DNA from: Ornithodoros turicata
Lineage: Eukaryota > Arthropoda > Arachnida > Ixodida > Argasidae
NCBI RefSeq assembly: GCF_037126465.1
Contig: NC_088203.1
Coordinates: 50,734,489-50,798,488, forward strand
Direction: 5' to 3'
Length of the DNA: 64,000 bases
Numbering within the stretch: the stretch's first letter is position 1; every line of letters begins with the position of its first letter. The notes under the pieces are model-generated. The model did not search any database. It had not been told where the DNA came from and saw only the letters and a program-made list of their open reading frames with translations. The translations under genes and the position numbers were made by a program. Below, piece after piece: positions 46,497 to 56,411 of the stretch.

Positions 46497-47659
46497 TTGT
46501 TAGAAGCGGCTCGGCTCTGTTTGCTTTGCGACCCAGGTTTGTGCACGGGAGAATCCAGCTTTGACGTCTCCGATGTACGCGGTGCGGCGGTCGAAGGAGT
46601 TTCCGTGAGTCGGCGAACGGTAGCTGGAGTTACGTTCTGCAGCCTGTCCTTTGACGTCTCCTGGACCGTACTAGCCCTGTCGTACAGCAGGAACGAGTTA
46701 AATAAGTCGTCCAGAGAGGTGAACGACCGGTCGAAATAACGACGCTTGGTCTGGCTGGATACAGAAGCGAGAATGACGTCACATTTCTCCTGTTCGCTTC
46801 CTGAGTACTCGCATTCGTCCATAAGCTCGAGCTTCTGTATTGCGTAATCCACGCAGGATTCACCTTGACGCTGAGCTCTCGAGAACATCTTCTGCGCAGT
46901 TTCCACGGGCTTGTCTAGATGATAGCGTCTCCTAACAGCTGATTTCACCTCGTTCCACGTGGACAGCTTTTTGGCTACCAGCTCATATCGCATCCATGCG
47001 AAGTCTCTGGATGGCATCTTTGAGATAATTAATGGTACAGCAACGTCGTTCGGAACGCGGTATATCTTCATCCAGTACTCTGTCTGGTGTATCCAAGTGA
47101 GGATATCTTTCGAGAACATCTGTAGAGCGCTCACCGCAGCCGAAGAAAGATGCGTGTGTGCTGATGTTTCTTCCCCGTCATTCTTGCTTTTCATCGGCGT
47201 CAAAGTCAAGGGCCCGCACGCCGGCCGGACCCCTCCTGGAATAATTTCCGATGACTTATCTGGTTTTTCTCAGCTGGACAGCGTGGATTCCAGCTTATCC
47301 ATGCGCTCGATGATGGGTGCCAAGAGCCCGCAGATGAGATCGTGTGTAGCTTGTTGCAGATTTTGCGCATCGAGGGCATCATCACATACACGAGCTGAAT
47401 CCACCGAAGGCTGTGGTTGCTCCACACAAGGACTGTCGGGTCTCTCAGCAAGCCGCTGTTCAAGAGCGTTGATTCTGTCGGTCAACTGAGAAATAGTGTC
47501 CAGAGCTGTCCGATAAGCCTCGGCCTTCGCTTCGTCATCCATGTCGCTGAAGGCTCCAATGGAACTCCCGTCTCGTTCCATGGCACGTGCAGAAGAACGA
47601 AGTGTCCGGGCAGCAGAAGCAGATGATAATGGATGCCGCAAGGACCGACGACCCCACAT
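46286..47659 (-). pseudogene. gag: Gypsy Gag with one in-frame stop
   Basis: Gag forms the particle and binds RNA. The frame from 47659 carries a likely coiled segment (YRTALDTISQLTDRINALEQ), then an in-frame stop at 47270. The same register resumes, with the capsid region (IHQTEYWMKIYRVPNDVAVP and WNEVKSAVRRRYHLDKPVET) and a CCHC knuckle, CLNCKKQGHFVTRC, near 46400. It ends at 46286, overlapping the protease frame, so Pol is probably made by frameshifting, as in many gypsy elements. That is an inference. Confidence 0.85.
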
Positions 47660-47690
47660 GCAAGGTAGCGACCAAGACGGCTTGAAGTGG

Positions 47691-47708
47691 TCCCCGTTCG
47701 GGCGCCAA
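47691..47708 (-). promoter_or_regulatory. Gypsy primer binding site (tRNA-Lys type)
   Basis: On the minus strand TGGCGCCCGAACGGGGA lies three bases after the 5' LTR. It matches the 3' end of a lysine tRNA by complement. Confidence 0.8.
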
Positions 47709-47710
47709 GA

Positions 47711-47873
47711 TGTAACGTAGTCAAAGTTACCAGTAGTTTATTCAGACCACTTAAACCGTCCAGTGCTGGCTACAGACTGTCCTGATGTCCTTCTCCCCTC
47801 TTCCTCTTCACCTCGGAGCCACTTCTTTCTTTTCCTCCACCTGACGGGTACGCGGCAACACATTTCCGCCACA
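47711..47873 (-). repeat. Gypsy 5' LTR
   Basis: It is the paired copy of 42472-42635 with about four differences (one indel in a C run, three substitutions). Confidence 0.92.
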
Positions 47874-47887
47874 CATATATATACCTA

Positions 47888-47920
47888 AATAATATGTTCA
47901 CACTTAGCTTGCACACCGTG
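47888..47920 (-). repeat. Terminal fragment of a CACGGTGT-ended DNA element
   Basis: The minus strand reads CACGGTGTGCAAGCTAAGTG followed by TGAACATATT. The same terminus is on the + strand near 37509. Confidence 0.55.
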
Positions 47921-48164
47921 TATATTATTATACAGGGTGTCCCAAAAAAACGTGTAATTTAATTATGATTAAAAAAAACTAGACCACCTAGAATCGTACG
48001 GTCAACGGCAGTTGTGGCTTTTAGGTTTTTGCCACCTCCTGATGTGAATGTCATGTATCGCAAGTTTAATTGTGTAAATATTTGCGAACTGAACTCGGAA
48101 ATTTGCCAAGTAAATGTCACTTTTTTATCCCGCCAATATGAAGATCGTGCCAAATACACTCAAA

Positions 48165-49407
48165 TTCAATTCAATTCGACTCAATTCAATTTTATTTGGC
48201 ACCATATACATAGATACATGGTGCGAGGGGACCGAGCAAAGAGCATCCGGTAGCGCGCTTGAGGAGGCTCGGCCCCCACAATGACCAGCAACATGGTGCA
48301 CACCGAGAGAAGAAGAAAAAAAAAACAAGGACAAAGGGGAGAAGCTGTCGTTTTACATCAATAATACACAGAAGACACGTTATACTGAGTATTAGCACGT
48401 GCATCCAACTTTGTTCGCAAGCAACTTAGGACAAACATACAAAGTAAAAGAGGCAAAACGGGATGGTTAATTCATAAATAACTATCTGAAACAAAGATGG
48501 GTAGAAATCCAGCGAACCGGTAGAGATGTAGGAAGGAAGTTGCCTCAGGACAGAAGCCGCCGATATTTCGAACAGAGCCGCCCAGAGCCGAACAGAGCCG
48601 CCCAGAGCTGCCCAGAGCCCCAGAGCCGCCCAGAGCCGAACAGAGCCGCCCAGAAGAAGAACAGTCTCTGTTCGAAATATCGGCGGCTTCTGTCCTGAGG
48701 CAACTTCCTTCCTATATCTGAAACAAAGTTTCTCAATGCTCTAATCATAATAGTGTTCAGATCCAGATTGCGGCTTTGCATTTCATTTCGTAATCTTGGT
48801 ACATTGACACGAAGTAATTGTTCTCCATAACTAATACGACACAAGGGGGCAACCCACTCGGGAGTTACACGCGTATGATAATGAGGAACGTGTGCTCGTA
48901 AGTCACAGAGAGCTAAAAACTGCGTATCCGGTGATCGTCTCTGGACAACATAATGATTGCCGAACAGGTGCCGATAAAGTATGTTAGATTTAAATACTCT
49001 GTGTTTCACAAATAGCCCATGAGCGGGATGATCAAAAGATACATTCTTGATTAAGCGTCTTGATTATCGCTTTTTTCTGCAGTGATAAAGGCGACGTTAC
49101 GTTCCTTTTTGTAGTCTTTCCCCATACTAGGTGGCAATACAGAATGTGTGACATAATCAATCTGCTAAATATTAATAACTTGACAGGTGCTGGGAATGAG
49201 TGCATGATGTTACTTAGTACTCCTATAACCCTGAAAGCCTTTCTGAGTATATCATTTTTATGTTCATCCCAGGACATGATGTCGGTTAAAGTAACACCAA
49301 GCACCTTTATCGAGCGAGTTTGGGGTATGCTGGCCCCACCCAGACGGAGGTCTAAATCTTGCACAGGTTTGTTTTTTGAACGGAAGAGATGATGATCGTT
49401 GATACTC
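48165..49407 (-). mobile_element. 5'-truncated non-LTR retrotransposon (CR1/Jockey type)
   Basis: The minus-strand frame at 49409-49032 is the end of a reverse transcriptase, SIKVLGVTLTDIMSWDEHKN and LLIFSRLIMSHILYCHLVWG. After a frameshift the C-terminal region continues at 49009-48730 (PHYHTRVTPEWVAPL and YGEQLLRVNVPRLRNEM). The 3' end carries an AATAAAATTGAATTGA-type tail (TTGAA)n at 48165-48205. The 5' truncation and repeat tail are typical of target-primed LINE insertion into element H2. Confidence 0.8.
48484..48727. mobile_element. Hairpin MITE inserted in the LINE, 12-bp direct repeat
   Basis: TCTGAAACAAAG occurs directly before (48485-48496) and after the hairpin (48716-48727). Between them, GATGTAGGAAGGAAGTTGCC and the following 45 bases are mirrored by the right arm, with a (GCCGCCCAGAGCCGAACAGA)-type tandem repeat in the loop at 48580-48655. 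One arm of the same family is at 20955-21062. Confidence 0.78.
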
Positions 49408-49557
49408 ACGAGCTATCCCATCAGAAAAAATAGCTGAACATCATGCTTTTCGAACCACCGGACCATAACGTGCTATGACTTTTTGAGGGCAGTCGCTCTC
49501 AAACGACGAAAAGAGGTTCCCAACCAAGCCCACAGAGTGATAGTAGAAAAACCAGCA

Positions 49558-49855
49558 CACCAGCTCCCGTGGCATAGTGCTTAGGATGATCGCATTCCAG
49601 GCAGAGACTGACACGGATTCCAATCCTGTCACCGGCTGTGCTGTCTGAGGTTTTCCCTGGGTTTTCCAAGGACTCTCCATAGGAATGTCGGCAGAGTTCT
49701 CCCTGAAGAAGGCCCAGGACGCATACTAACCCCCCTATCCCCCACTCTTTCCTGCTCTCCCCCTCAGTCTGTCCACGTCTGTACGCCGCCATAGCCAGAG
49801 TTTCTTCGCGGCGCTAACACCGAAATAAATAAAATAGAAATAGAAAAAGTAACAA
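49558..49855 (+). mobile_element. tRNA-derived SINE, family 1, copy 2
   Basis: It is the same family as 28898-29188: CTCCCGTGGCATAGTG, a B-box decayed to GATTCCAATCC, then TTTTCCCTGGGTTTTCC and GTCCACGTCTGTACGCCGC, with an AAATAAATAAAATAG tail. It interrupts element H2. Confidence 0.85.
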
Positions 49856-49920
49856 TTGCTGAAATTGGAAGAGGGAAAGCATTATTCCAGCGAAAGCAAC
49901 ACCACCTAGATAACACAAGG

Positions 49921-51125
49921 CCTCTTCATGCACGCTGTGACGTCACGCTAGTTGTCCCTCGGCTGCTTCCCTCAGACACTAAGCAAGCGACGTCGCGCTC
50001 TTGTTGTTAAAAGCGAAGTTTTAACGAACGTAATGGAATTTAGCATCAACTCAGGAACAAGGACAACTGGTGAATGAAGCACTTCTAAGTTTATATATTT
50101 ATCCGAACGTTGAAAACTTTACTCATTCGAACACTTAAATGGTTACATAAAACCTTAAGTGCGATGATGGGTTGCTTTCAATGTGGATAAACATCACGCA
50201 CTTATCGGTCACACTCATTGACCAAAATCGGTGCTGCAGATGCCTCCTAACTTGCTTTTTATGTCGTCATAGAGGACACTGAATTCTTCATTACTTCTTC
50301 TCTTCTGGTTCATAGTGAATTTTCTAGGGCTTTCTGAAGGGTCGTGTTCTTCATCCTGGCGCGTTTGGAGTTCGTTGACTCGCGAAGAGCACGCGTAGAT
50401 GGCATGCATGCTGGGCAGTTTGAATAAACTGAAGGCACAGCACCTGGCACCAGTCGTAGTCAATCGCTTTCGATTTCAGTCGTCGTCTCAATGGTCCCAT
50501 CGCTGTGCGTGGGACCACTGGGAAGTGCAAATTCCGGTTGCTGAAAATGCAGTTCGCAGATCTGCGAGAGAATGAGGACGACCGTATTTTTTTATTTTTT
50601 ATTTATATACCTCAAATGCCAAGAGGCATTGCATGGCATTACGTACAATCAACATCTAAGCAATCCCACAGCGCATTCCAGCGGCTGTGGCTTCAAGTTT
50701 ACCTACGTACTTTAGAGCGAATGCTCGGTTTAAAATCTGCGCGTTGAATCGCCTTCAGCTATGATTCTTTGAGAGCTTCATCCTTTGGAAACGACAACAC
50801 ATGCACTATTGGGTCCTCGTCGTTGTTGTCTCGACAGCGAGGAACGCTACCGACCTATGTGGAGCTGGCTCACCAACATCGTTTCAGTTAACGGACGCTG
50901 CCTATCTCTACATCGAGCGTTCTAAATGCATACGTACCCATTACTCGAGATACCCTCGCATGTCTCCTCTTGGTTTATCGTATTTCACACGACTGAAAAT
51001 GGGCGCGGCGTTCGAAAAGCGAACAGAGGGAAACATAAACCCATAAAGTCCAGGAAACTTCAAAAATGACGTAAGACTGCTTCCTAAGCGATACGATATA
51101 ATGCTTATCTGAAGTGCACCCACAA
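49921..51125. other. Stretch with no recognised gene
   Basis: Only short unassigned ORFs are present on both strands. Confidence 0.45.
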
Positions 51126-51236
51126 GCCTGCCTAGTACCTTTATCTTTTGGAAAGTACAATACTTAGGAGTTGTTAACAGGAGGGACTCTTAATAAGTCC
51201 TGTGCTTTCGAAAAGATAATGGTACTAGGCAGGCTA
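51126..51236. mobile_element. Small MITE (about 110 bp)
   Basis: AGCCTGCCTAGTACCTTTAT with CTTTTGGAAAG is mirrored by CTTTCGAAAAGATAATGG and TACTAGGCAGGCT. The loop is only about 35 bases. Confidence 0.7.
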
Positions 51237-51889
51237 GAGGGTGTAAAATGGGAACCTTGCAGAAGAGGGCGTTGCTGTTTCTGATTATTTAAGAGACAGG
51301 TCTGTCTGTCTTGTTCGTCAACCTGTGCTGTGTGTTGTGTCGTCCTTTTGTTTTTTTTTTTCCCGGCAGGGGCGTTTTTATCGCTTTTAATACCTTTGAC
51401 AGGCTGCGAGCGTCGCGCGATGCACTATCGTCTTTGCACGCCGGGGCGTTCGAATCTTGAGTCCCTGAGAGCTGATCAGTTTTACGGACGTTTTATGGGG
51501 GGTCACACATCGCGAACGACTGCATTTTGAAGAAATATTAGAATATTCCGAGTCGTAATGAGTAAGACGGCATAAAAAATCGCTACGGTCGGTGGCCTAT
51601 CGGCCTGTCAGGACAATGCGAGCTACCATATTGAATACTCGAAGAACGTCGGCTACAGCGTTGCTCATTTTTTACAAGAGCTAGAATTTTGGACACAAGG
51701 AAACACTAAAAGACAAGACTAGGGCAGGACACGACGCAGGTTCCGTCCTAGCTTTTGCAGTTCTGTCCTTTACGGCGTCCTGCATTGAGTGTTTTCGTGA
51801 TTCGTGATCTACAATGAGGCATCACCTGTTCAACCTCAAAACCTCGTTGACGTACCCTTGTGTTCTCCTGTTGGACCACTAGAACCTGA

Positions 51890-52240
51890 AAGATGAAAGT
51901 CACTGGAAAGGTTAACCAGCTGTAGGACTCGGACCCACATCATCTGGATTACCGGTCCATGGCTCTACCAATTGAGCTAAGCTAACACGCCTTCTCAGCG
52001 ACTTCCAAGGGTGCGTCATCTGAACGGACAAACCAAGCACTCTCTCTCACTCATCCTCCTTTCACTCTTACATTTTTGCTCACTCATACACACATTCGTA
52101 CGACGGGATCGACGCAAGCGGCAACTGTTGAACATGAGCGAAACTGATATTCTGAGGCTGGAACAACATAGAAAGGCTTTTGAGGCTTTGTATGTGTTTG
52201 TCCTTCCTATGTTGTTCCAGCCTCAGAACATCAGTTCTCA
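51890..52240 (-). mobile_element. tRNA-derived SINE (Ruka-like) with tRNA-Thr-like head
   Basis: On the minus strand, 51986-51910 folds as a tRNA. The D arm is GCTC...GAGC (A-box TAGCTCAATTGGTAGAG). The anticodon stem TGGA/TCCA closes the loop CCGGTAA with anticodon GGT (Thr). The T arm is GTGGG-TCCGAGT-CCTAC. The acceptor stem pairs only with three wobbles, so this is not a tRNA gene. Its body resembles the Ruka SINEs described from Rhipicephalus ticks; that is recalled family knowledge, not a search result. On the upstream side (52142-52236) is a perfect-looking hairpin. Confidence 0.65.
52142..52236. repeat. Inverted repeat hairpin
   Basis: ACTGATATTCTGAGGCTGGA with ACAACATAG is mirrored by CTATGTTGTTCCAGCCTCAG and ACATCAGT, with a loop of about 25 bases rich in TTTG. 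Confidence 0.8.
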
Positions 52241-54200
52241 CTAGAACTTGTTCGTGTACCAACAAGCTGTTTTGATGGTCCATCAAAATATTCTATTGGA
52301 CCGTTAGAATTTCTGATGGAGCCGTGATGGATTTTTCGATAGGTAGGGTGAAGAGAGGACAGCCGTTCTCTCCAATGCTTCACATGTTCATCAGACGGTC
52401 ACGATTTTCTAACTTGGGGGTTGTAGTGCTAACATATTCAAATTCAGTCACAGATATGAGCAACATGATGACGGCATGACATCAGCGCGACGTACAGTTT
52501 TATTGTCCAACAGAATAGCACAAAAAGACATCAGAAGCTATCTCACTTATTTCAGGTTCGGTCAAAGAAATTCTGACCGTTTCATGACGTCCTCTGGAAA
52601 TCGGTCGTTGTGCGAGAACCGTGGAGCTTGTTCATGTAAATTCGTGGTTAGTGAAGTAGGTGTAATTGCTGGCCGTGCTTTAGACGTAGATAGTGGGTTG
52701 AACGCTATGGAGTTCCGCCTCCTCAGCCACACCCGGGGTAGAGCTCGAACCGTCCGACCAACACCGCCGCAACCCCATCAGCACGAAGAGCATGCATGAA
52801 TGCCACCCAATGAACAACAATTTTCTTACATCAGCCAGGGAATTCCTGATCCTGTTCTCCTTCTCTCGTTCTCGACCGCTGCAGTGGCTTTTTAGCAGGA
52901 TCGAGGGAAAGGATTCCTCCACTTGATAACACGAGCGCTCGCGGGTATAAATTGTATAGGATGGGTGAACACTCTTAATCCTGTTCTTGCTTTGGAGGAG
53001 TGCTCATGTTTGAGAACCATGGTTTTAATGTTTGGAAGTCCGTTAAAAGCGTTTTGCTCCAGTGTGAGGGCCATGCGGCGGAATTCATTTATTAGGAAGT
53101 CCGGGTTGTACTTTTGGGCATGTGTATTCCGGAGATTGTGAAGCGTCTCAGCATAATCAGAGTCGTCTGAACAAATTATGCGCAGAGTTGTACATCAGGA
53201 ATACCAGCCTGACAATGGCGTTGACGATGACTGTAAGAGTGAAGGTGTTGTTTGTCAGATGGTGTCGTAAAGGGCTGTGGTGAGGTCTTTGTTTCCTAAT
53301 GACATTCAATGTTGTTAAGTAACTGAGTAACGGTAATGCGTACTTGTATTTAGATACTTCTTGAGTAAAATACCGGATACATTTCTATGAAGGTACTGAA
53401 TCGCTTTGTACAGGTTACTTTTACTCTTTTGTAATAAATTTCTTAGTATTTCTAAGTCAGAATATGTCCACATCAACAGTGCAGGTCAAATGGGGATACG
53501 AATGATGCAGCGCGCAATCTTGTAAAGCTCTATAAGCTGTAGACAATTCAATTCGCCGAACCCACCCGATCGGTGCTGCCACTGCTTTCTCACTCTCTCC
53601 CGAAATACTTGGAATTTGTTTCGAGAAAAGGGTAACGGAAGTATGTTCTCCGTACACTCGATACCTTGAAGACTCTTCATGCACTGCCAATTCATTGGGG
53701 AGTATGCACAGGTCATGACACAACTAGCACAAGCTCTTAATTTGCTTCATATGTATAAGGGATATCTTGTTCCGACCACATAACAGTGCTTCAAACAAAC
53801 CTAACCGTTCTGTCACGTGAATGCACGAACTTGTAAGCATTTCTGGTAGATAACCTTCAATGCGGGAATAAAGGATCGGTTTCGCTCAATGAGGATTATA
53901 ATTCAAAGTTCAATGGCGCAGCGATAACTTGTTTCACCCAATGATGTAAGATGAAATGTTAATTGTAGCTGCCATGTCACATGCAAAACCATTGGTTACA
54001 GGAGAGTAATCGGTGTCCTGCATGGCAATGTTGAAGCGAGAAATTGAGAAAATGAGTTACGCTGCACGCAGTACAGTACTAGGCTGCGCATAGTGACGTT
54101 CAACGTATTGACACACATTTTCATTCAGTTTAATAAGAACATCGGTTCTCGAGTGGGAACAGGAGTTTTCTAAAGTACACAGCCTTTACGACATTGAACT
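52241..54200. other. Stretch with no recognised gene
   Basis: It includes a GTAACTGAGTAACGGTAATG patch near 53320 related to 19045. ORFs at 52476-52799 and 53457-53723 have no recognisable family. Confidence 0.45.
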
Positions 54201-55065
54201 ACCCCTTATGAAAATGCATTTTGTCTTTCTGCAGACTTCTTGTGGACTTCTTGTTTCCTGTCTTGACAGTGTGTTGACTTCGACTTCTTGTTGATCAAGT
54301 CAACAGGAATTGCTGTTGACATCATGTTGACAGTCTTTTGAAATACCTTATGTGTACCTTGTGTGGACAATGTACATAGGTGTCGTTGTTGACGCTTTGT
54401 GGACTTTCTGTGCACCTGTGTAATGAGTATTTATTTCGACCGTTTTATTTTATAGATGTATTTTGTATTATTAATTACTGCATTATCGGCCAGTAATGTC
54501 CCAGAGGTCGACCTCTGGGGGTACCGAGCATTTCCTAACGGGGTGGGGGGTGGCGGTATATATGTATAGAGGCATATTTGTGAATCTATTCATTGGGAGA
54601 CAGGCTGTATGGGCAATATTAGCAATTTCAGGGTGAGTTCAAAAAAAAAAAAAAAAAAACTCCCGGGAGGTAGACAGATCAGTGTTACCGTCTTTCCACT
54701 AAACAAAGCGGTATTTGAATCTGAACTTATGATCAAATGTAGCTTAAATGACACTTTGCCACATTTTAGCTGCACACTAAAGCTCTAAATACATTTTCGT
54801 TGGCTTTGGGAAGGCGCTTCGTCGTATTATTTATATTTCAGTTTATTATGCAATATATTTCCAACTTATACGACCACATGAGGATCATGCGCATGCGACA
54901 AGTTTGCTCCACATTTTGACTCTGCGCCGCCGTGCTTCACCCTCGCCCCTCGCCTCGTCACGAAGGAGTCATCGCCATTAGCATCATCGGAATGTCGTTG
55001 GAACCGTTGCAAGACGTTTGAACGGTCTCCGCGCTCGCTCGTCCATTTGTGAACAAAGGAGGCCG

Positions 55066-55477
55066 TGATTTTGCGTCGTATGGGGTAAGCTGTGTAATCG
55101 AAGTGTGTGATTAAGCTTCACTTGTATTCACACCATGACTGTTGGCTTTTGTTGTTTGTTTGGAGCAGCGGCTGCAGTGTTGCGTCCCGCCAGGTAAGTG
55201 TACAAGTATCAGTTCGTGGCCGGTGTTGCTTCTGCTAATTTCATTCTCGTTGTTGCAAGCCATGAAAGAAGGAAGGAGGATATGATTTTGCGTCGTAATG
55301 GTAAGCTGTGTGATCGGAGTGTGTGATTAAGCTTCGCATGTATTCACACCATGACTGTTGTGCTGTAGGTTTTTGTTGTTTGTTCGGAGCAGCGGCTGCA
55401 GTGTTGCGTCCCGTTAGGTAAGTGTACACTTCGTGGCTGGTGTTGATTCTGCTAATTTCATTTTCCTTCTTGCAGGC
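55066..55477 (+). repeat. Tandem duplication of an exon-plus-mini-intron-like unit
   Basis: Two copies of about 193 bp (55066-55258, 55283-55477) share GATTTTGCGTCGTA, TTCACACCATGACTGTTG and AGCGGCTGCAGTGTTGCG. Each has a strong donor, CCAGGTAAGTG at 55194 and TTAGGTAAGTG at 55418. Copy 2 ends in a good acceptor, CCTTCTTGCAG (AG at 55477), defining a 60-base intron. In copy 1 the acceptor is TTGCAA and lost. The copy 1 upstream frame starts MTVGFCCLFGAAAAVLRP; copy 2 has a stop six codons in. It may be a first exon of a transcript of this element. Confidence 0.55.
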
Positions 55478-55901
55478 TCTACTTTGTTGAACACTAAGCT
55501 GGGTGAACCAACTTTGTTGTTGCTATGACCGTATTACTCAGTTTTACTCACTTGTGTTTGAACGTTACTAATTTGCGATTGCACGCCCTATTTCAGACAC
55601 ATATCTCTCCAGCGCTTCAGAGACGTCGCTGGCGCCGAAATTCTAGCTGTTTCACCGTGGGTCGCCAGAAGAACAGTAGATCATTGACTGTCAATTGTGC
55701 GACGCGACGCGACACTATGTGGCACGAAGGATGCGTACGTGTGAAATACGTAACTACTGTGTGCGCAGGATGTTTTGTATGATTGTGTCGACACTGGATA
55801 CCACTTTCAAGGTATGCATTTTCGGAATAAAGTAGATACATATATAATTTTGCAGTACTTCATTTCGTGTATTTTATGCGTGTTGCGAGTAAGTGAACAT
55901 A

Positions 55902-56141
55902 TGCACTCTTAAAAATGAACTTCACCGCATAGCATGCTCCTAGCCGACCATCAACTCGAATGATATCGCTATGTGACCTGATTTGTTCAAAACGGTAGGC
56001 GCACGGCTTTTTTGTGATACTTACGCTGTTCATAATTGTCACAAAAATGGCGTACACCTCCCGTTTTCAGGCAGATAACGATATTCGAGATGATGATTGG
56101 CCAGGAGTGTGCTATGCGGTGAAGTTCATTTCTAAGAGAGT
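55902..56141. mobile_element. MITE, CACTCTTAAAAATGAACTTC ends
   Basis: Inverted arms of about 65 bases: CACTCTTAAAAATGAACTTC with ACCGCATAGCA, mirrored by TGCTATGCGGTGAAGTTC and ATTTCTAAGAGAGTG. It lies inside the foldback element at 54203-56409. Confidence 0.78.
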
Positions 56142-56411
56142 GGAGTCACAGGAAGTCTACAAAAAGTCTTCACATCATACGCGGGATGGTGTTACCAGAA
56201 TTATGTTGACAGTACACAGAAAGAGAAAAAAAAATTCCACAGCTATTCTGTAGCCAAATGTCTACAGAAAGTTGAGGGCCATAAGTCAACAAGAAGTAAA
56301 CATATGATGTAAACATGAAAGCAACACAAACTCTGAAGAATGTTTGTTTTCCATGTTGACCTTGGTCTGTAGAAAGTAAACAGAAACTAAACACCCATTT
56401 TCATAAGGGAC

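Larger units (their letters stand above)
42467..47878 (-). mobile_element. Ty3/gypsy LTR retrotransposon, nearly complete
   Basis: It is bounded by 163-164 bp LTRs and a perfect 5-bp target duplication CATAT (42467-42471 and 47874-47878). The order on the minus strand is LTR, tRNA-Lys-type primer site, gag, protease, RT, RNase H, integrase, LTR, without an env gene. The LTRs differ at about four positions, so it is fairly young. It carries two in-frame stops and one frameshift. It inserted into TA-rich DNA beside the end of another element. Confidence 0.92.
47933..49920. mobile_element. Foldback MITE H2, disrupted by a LINE and a SINE
   Basis: It begins TA-CAGGGTGTCCC and matches H1 (18195-18600) through CTGATGTGAATGTCATGTAT and GCGAACTGAACTCG. 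Homology stops at 48164 and resumes at about 49408 with CACGAGCTATCCCATCAG, stops again near 49557, and resumes at about 49856 (TGAAATTGGAAGAGGGAAAG) before fading by 49920. The gaps are exactly filled by a LINE and a SINE. Confidence 0.8.
54203..56409. mobile_element. TTGAC-rich foldback element, 2-bp AC duplication
   Basis: Ends CCCTTATGAAAATGCATTTT and the inverse CCCATTTTCATAAGGG are flanked by AC on both sides (54201-54202, 56410-56411). Both subterminal zones (54225-54420 and 56150-56400) are crowded with TGTTGAC, GTCAACA, TGTGGAC and GTCTACA words in both orientations. The interior holds a tandem exon-like duplication and a separate MITE. No transposase was recognised. Confidence 0.72.

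Noticed and set aside
48580..48655. CRISPR-like array of GCCGCCCAGAGC repeats
   Set aside because: Repeats are contiguous without spacers and lie in the loop of a hairpin MITE in a eukaryotic genome.
51910..51986. Functional tRNA-Thr gene
   Set aside because: The acceptor stem depends on three wobble pairs, the anticodon stem has a mismatch, and the sequence continues as a SINE body. It is a tRNA-derived element, not a gene.
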